Source: Oscillatoriales cyanobacterium USR001 (GTDB lineage Bacteria > Cyanobacteriota > Cyanobacteriia > Cyanobacteriales > Microcoleaceae). Taken from it: 64,000 bases of DNA. Below the pieces are notes generated by a model that saw only the letters and a program-made list of their open reading frames with translations, searched no databases and was not told where the DNA came from. Position 1 is the stretch's first letter, and each line of letters opens with the position of its first letter. The DNA lies in contig MBRE01000004.1 of assembly GCA_001698425.1 (NCBI GenBank), positions 1 through 64,000 on the forward strand. The letters run 5' to 3'. Shown here in pieces: positions 61,573-64,000 of this stretch. The position numbers were made by a program, and so were the translations under genes.

Positions 61573-61961
61573 GGTGCAAATTTCTCCTCTGTTGTTTGAC
61601 TAAATTCTTAGTTGATTTTTTTAAAGATTGAAGGCAGAAAGTCCATCAATTTTTATCTGGAAATTGGGGAAATTAAAAATTTGGGATTGGGGCTTACTTA
61701 CCAGAAAATGAGATTTTTTAAACCTCAGAATTATCCACTAATCTCAAATCTCTAATCTCAAACTTTTAATCATTTGAAGGCAGGGAGTTTAGAGTCAAAG
61801 TTAGCTCATTAAAACTAATCTAATCATTTTAGATAAGCCTTTCACGCTCTAACGCTCACTCTCAACTTCCCTGACCTCATAAAAAGGCAAAAGTCAAAAG
61901 GCAATCCGTCAGAAATTAACTTGTTATTTCTTCCTTCTTCCTTCTTCCTTCTTTCTTCGTC
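61573..61961 (-). other. Long apcB-apcC spacer
   Basis: These 389 bp hold a short CTTCCTT run (61928-61955), a G/C-poor body and short direct repeats of GCTCTAACGCTCACT and AATCTCAAA type. No gene is seen. It may contain a processing site or a secondary promoter for apcC, since apcC is often made in separate abundant transcripts. Confidence 0.5.
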
Positions 61962-62447
61962 TTAGCTCAAGCCAGAGGAGATATAGTCGAAGTAAACGCC
62001 CATTTCTTTGCCAGCATCAGAGCCAACTAGACCGGCGGTGACTTCTTTCATAGCTTGGATAGCTTGCACGGTGGAACCGATGGGAACGCCCAAGGAGTTG
62101 TAGGTTTCCTTCAAACCGTTGAGTACGCGCTCGTCGAGGATGGAAGGATCGCCAGCTAACATAGCGTAGGTGGCATAGCGGAGGTAGTAGTCCAAGTCGC
62201 GGATGCAAGCTGCATAACGGCGAGTGGTGTACATATTGCCGCCGGGACGAGTAACGTCAGAGTATAAAAGAGACTTAGCAACTGCTTCTTTGACGATCGT
62301 AGCAGCGTTAGCGCTGATGGCGGTAGCGGCGCGGACGCGCAGTTCGCCAGAGGAGAAATAACCCTTCAGTTTGTCGAGGGCGCTGCTGTCAAGGTATTTG
62401 CCTTGAACGTCAGAGGAATTGATAACGGCGGTAATTGCGTCTTGCAT
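61962..62447 (-). CDS. apcB: Allophycocyanin beta subunit
   Basis: The 161-residue bilin-binding light-harvesting protein belongs to the phycobilisome core. I chose the ATG at 62447 ([20 protein letters not shown]), the universal family start; an ATG ten codons upstream is in frame but adds unrelated residues. The bilin site [20 protein letters not shown] (Cys near 81) and the PGGNMY loop are intact, as is the Asn near 71 that is methylated in beta-type subunits. It is second in apcABC, 182 bp downstream of apcA. Confidence 0.98.
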   Translation of the reverse strand: MQDAITAVINSSDVQGKYLDSSALDKLKGYFSSGELRVRAATAISANAATIVKEAVAKSLLYSDVTRPGGNMYTTRRYAACIRDLDYYLRYATYAMLAGDPSILDERVLNGLKETYNSLGVPIGSTVQAIQAMKEVTAGLVGSDAGKEMGVYFDYISSGLS

Positions 62448-62629
62448 GATGGTTTGATTTCCTTGAAAGTAACTCAATCAGTCCGAGGAAAGGATTTGGT
62501 GATTTGTGATTTTGGGTATAAGTTTTTGATTTAGTATTGGTGCGATCGATTAACAAGAATTTTTAGTTTCTTGCGAGCAACCTCAACATCAAAAATCTCA
62601 AAATCAAAAATCCGCTTGCTCAAGATGCC

Positions 62630-63115
62630 TTACTGCATCGCACCGATAACGTAGTCAAAGTAAGACGAAGCTTCGGAGGCATCTTCGCCAGAAAGCAGAG
62701 AAGAAGCGGAGTTCTTCATAGCGCGAACGCCTTCTGCAACGGCTTCAACGGGAGTGCCGAGGGACTTGTACATTTCGCGGACACCGACAATTCCGATCTC
62801 TTCGATAGGAGTAATGTCACCGGCTACGATTCCGTAGGTGACTAGACGCAGATAATAGTCTAAATCACGGAGGCAGGTAGCTGTCATTTCTTCACCGTAA
62901 GCGTTGCCGCCGGGAGAGACGACATCAGGCCGTTTTTGGAAGAGTTGGTCGCCAGCTTGCTTGACAATGCGCTCGCGGGATTCGGTCAAAATTTGGGCAA
63001 TCCGAAGGCGGCGCTCGCCAGTGGTGACGAAGCCTTTGATTCGGTCTAATTCGCCTGGGCTTAGATAACGAGCCTCGGCATCGGCGTTCACGATCGATTT
63101 GGTGACGATACTCAT
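62630..63115 (-). CDS. apcA: Allophycocyanin alpha subunit
   Basis: The 161-residue core phycobiliprotein has [20 protein letters not shown] at the N-terminus, the PGGNAYGEE loop and [20 protein letters not shown] (phycocyanobilin Cys near 81) intact. It pairs with ApcB in trimers. It is first gene of the operon; apcE is not upstream in this window, where a cyclase gene lies instead. The probable promoter is ~245-270 bp upstream, giving a long leader as known for apc genes. The spacer to apcB has a weak GAGCAA/TTGCTC pair that could modulate readthrough. Confidence 0.98.
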   Translation of the reverse strand: MSIVTKSIVNADAEARYLSPGELDRIKGFVTTGERRLRIAQILTESRERIVKQAGDQLFQKRPDVVSPGGNAYGEEMTATCLRDLDYYLRLVTYGIVAGDITPIEEIGIVGVREMYKSLGTPVEAVAEGVRAMKNSASSLLSGEDASEASSYFDYVIGAMQ

Positions 63116-63437
63116 CTTTTATTTACCCGCTGGATATCCCGTCTTTGTTTGTGAGCGGGAAGGAAGCGAGGCGGGAATTAGCGCTTCCTACTGCTTGTCA
63201 TTTACATTACCACAGATGATCTGCTTCACCAAAATGCAACTAAGTTGGTTTACGGCAGTGGCTGGGGTTTTGTTTGGAAGTATGTTAGGTCGTTAGGTAA
63301 GGATCGGAGTCCTGGTTGCTAACTACCTACCGCAAGTATTTTCAGGCATGACGTTCACATTATTAGTCGTCTTGTAATAGTTTGTAACAATACTTTTTGA
63401 TTCTGGGGTATGGGTAAAAAGGGGAAAATGTCAAGGC
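63116..63437 (-). other. apcA upstream region and leader
   Basis: These 322 bp between apcA and the cyclase gene contain the promoter described below and a ~240-nt leader. A short plus-strand frame ending at 63296 with a hydrophobic tail lacks support. No RNA gene is recognised. Confidence 0.5.
63359..63388 (-). promoter_or_regulatory. Putative apcA promoter overlapping an HLR1-like (RpaB) site
   Basis: Read on the minus strand: TTACAA (63387-63382), 17-bp spacer, AATAAT (63364-63359). The -35 lies in GTTACAAACTATTACAAG (63388-63371), two (G/T)TTACA(A/T)(A/T)-like octamers two bases apart, the layout of the HLR1 box bound by RpaB in cyanobacteria. The second octamer deviates at its first and last base. 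Binding is inference. Confidence 0.45.
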
Positions 63438-64000
63438 TTAAGTTACTATTTTCTGATTTTTGATGGTTGGTATTGGCTTTTCACTAAGAATGGCGTATAC
63501 TATTGTTTCTTCTTCTTTACCACGAAGTTTAATTGCTCCTACATTTTGACCTTCGTAGCGATCGCATACCCAATTAAATGTCTTTTCTGTGAGCAATTAG
63601 GTTATAGGGACTATCGGAGATGACATTTTTGTTCATGGCTTCTAGTCTGGCGGCGACGTTAACAGCATCGCCGATGACGGAATAGTTGAGTCGTTTGCCA
63701 CCGCCGACGCTGCCGGCAACCAGTTGGCCGGTGTGTAAGCCGATGCCAAATTTGATGGGAGGTTTGCCTTCTATTTCTAGGTGTTTGTTGAGTTCGGCAA
63801 GACTGGCGTGCATATCTATGCAGGCGGCGATCGCATTTATGGCATCTTGTCTAATATCTTCGTCTTTGGTATGACCAAAAGGAATACCAAAAACTGCCAT
63901 AATTGCATCCCCAATATATTTATCTACGACACCACCACGATTCATAATACATTCTGTCATTTTCTCTAAATAACTATTCAGCCAACTAAGCAAATCTCGA
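63438..64000 (-). pseudogene. Class III adenylate/guanylate cyclase, frameshifted, 5' part outside window
   Basis: The open frame enters from the right edge: GGVVDKYIGDAIMAVFGIP (second metal Asp), KFGIGLHTGQLVAGSVG and YSVIGDAVNVAARLEAMN, the core of a class III catalytic domain. After SDSPYNLIA this frame stops at 63574. The expected family ending continues in the next frame from 63590: TEKTFNWVCDRYEGQNVGAI, then KLRGKEEETIVYAILSEKP, ending at 63438. One extra base near 63591-63593 explains this. Either the gene is recently broken, losing ~50 C-terminal residues, or the base is a sequencing error. Sensor domains, if any, are outside the window. Confidence 0.82.

Noticed and set aside
63099-63296. 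Plus-strand 65-codon frame upstream of apcA with a hydrophobic end
   Set aside because: It is antisense to the apcA leader and start, has no Shine-Dalgarno, and does not match known small photosystem subunits.

Overview
The window comes from a chromosome of a filamentous, Oscillatoriales-type cyanobacterium. The evidence is the apcA-apcB-apcC allophycocyanin cluster, further phycobilisome-family genes, an NdhF of the CO2-uptake NDH-1 type, a very high density of the GCGATCGC (HIP1) octamer, and many short heptanucleotide tandem repeats between genes. Most of the DNA is ordinary housekeeping chromosome with accessory genes interspersed. No rRNA, tRNA, CRISPR array or complete transposase gene was seen.

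Layout. 1-6.0 kb: an acidic repeat protein (cut by the window edge), an actin/Hsp70-like ATPase, an RCK-pore-RCK potassium-channel-like protein and a DUF4330 membrane protein. 6.0-12.7 kb: a minus-strand pair made of a P-loop ATPase and a 1763-residue STAND NTPase with 14 WD40 repeats. 13-15.3 kb: ftsQ-ftsZ. 15.3-20.6 kb: a Uma2 gene, then a minus-strand run of pgsA, an O-antigen-ligase-like fragment and five tandem paralogs of an unrecognised family. 20.8-31.4 kb: selO, remnants of two genes, a solitary ndhF, clpB, a glycosyltransferase, accA, a short-chain dehydrogenase and folE. 31.5-36.7 kb: a phosphohexomutase, a TPR protein, rpmI-rplT, a GAF-PAS adenylate cyclase and a small DUF6888/DUF6887-like pair. 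36.8-43.1 kb: an FHA-ABC transporter divergent from a Ser/Thr kinase, a second Uma2 gene, and a MalK-type ABC ATPase carrying a repeat-derived insertion.

43.3-51.7 kb: a second SDR, an NTF2-like exported protein, murG, small ORFs, an Rpn-family nuclease, manC, a methyltransferase and an LCP cell-wall ligase. 51.8-53.0 kb: an aberrant phycobiliprotein-like gene followed by a linker-polypeptide gene. 53.1-55.5 kb: a scattered RsbW/RsbU/RsbV partner-switching module. 55.8-61.2 kb: an HTH-GrpE-like fusion, an unknown protein, an ABC-F protein, a DUF433/DUF5615 toxin-antitoxin-like pair and ftsW. 61.3-64 kb: apcA-apcB-apcC with terminator and probable promoter, then a frameshifted adenylate cyclase running off the window.

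Recurring themes are cell division and envelope synthesis (ftsQ, ftsZ, ftsW, murG, LCP, manC), light harvesting and carbon uptake, and a large signalling complement (Ser/Thr kinase, FHA, STAND-WD40, Rsb module, two cyclases). Intergenic DNA is shaped by two MITE-like repeat families and by several heptamer families, one of which has expanded into coding sequence. The most novel-looking items are the five-gene paralog array, the aberrant phycobiliprotein/linker pair, the STAND-WD40/ATPase pair, and the FHA-ABC protein with an eroded Walker A next to a kinase.
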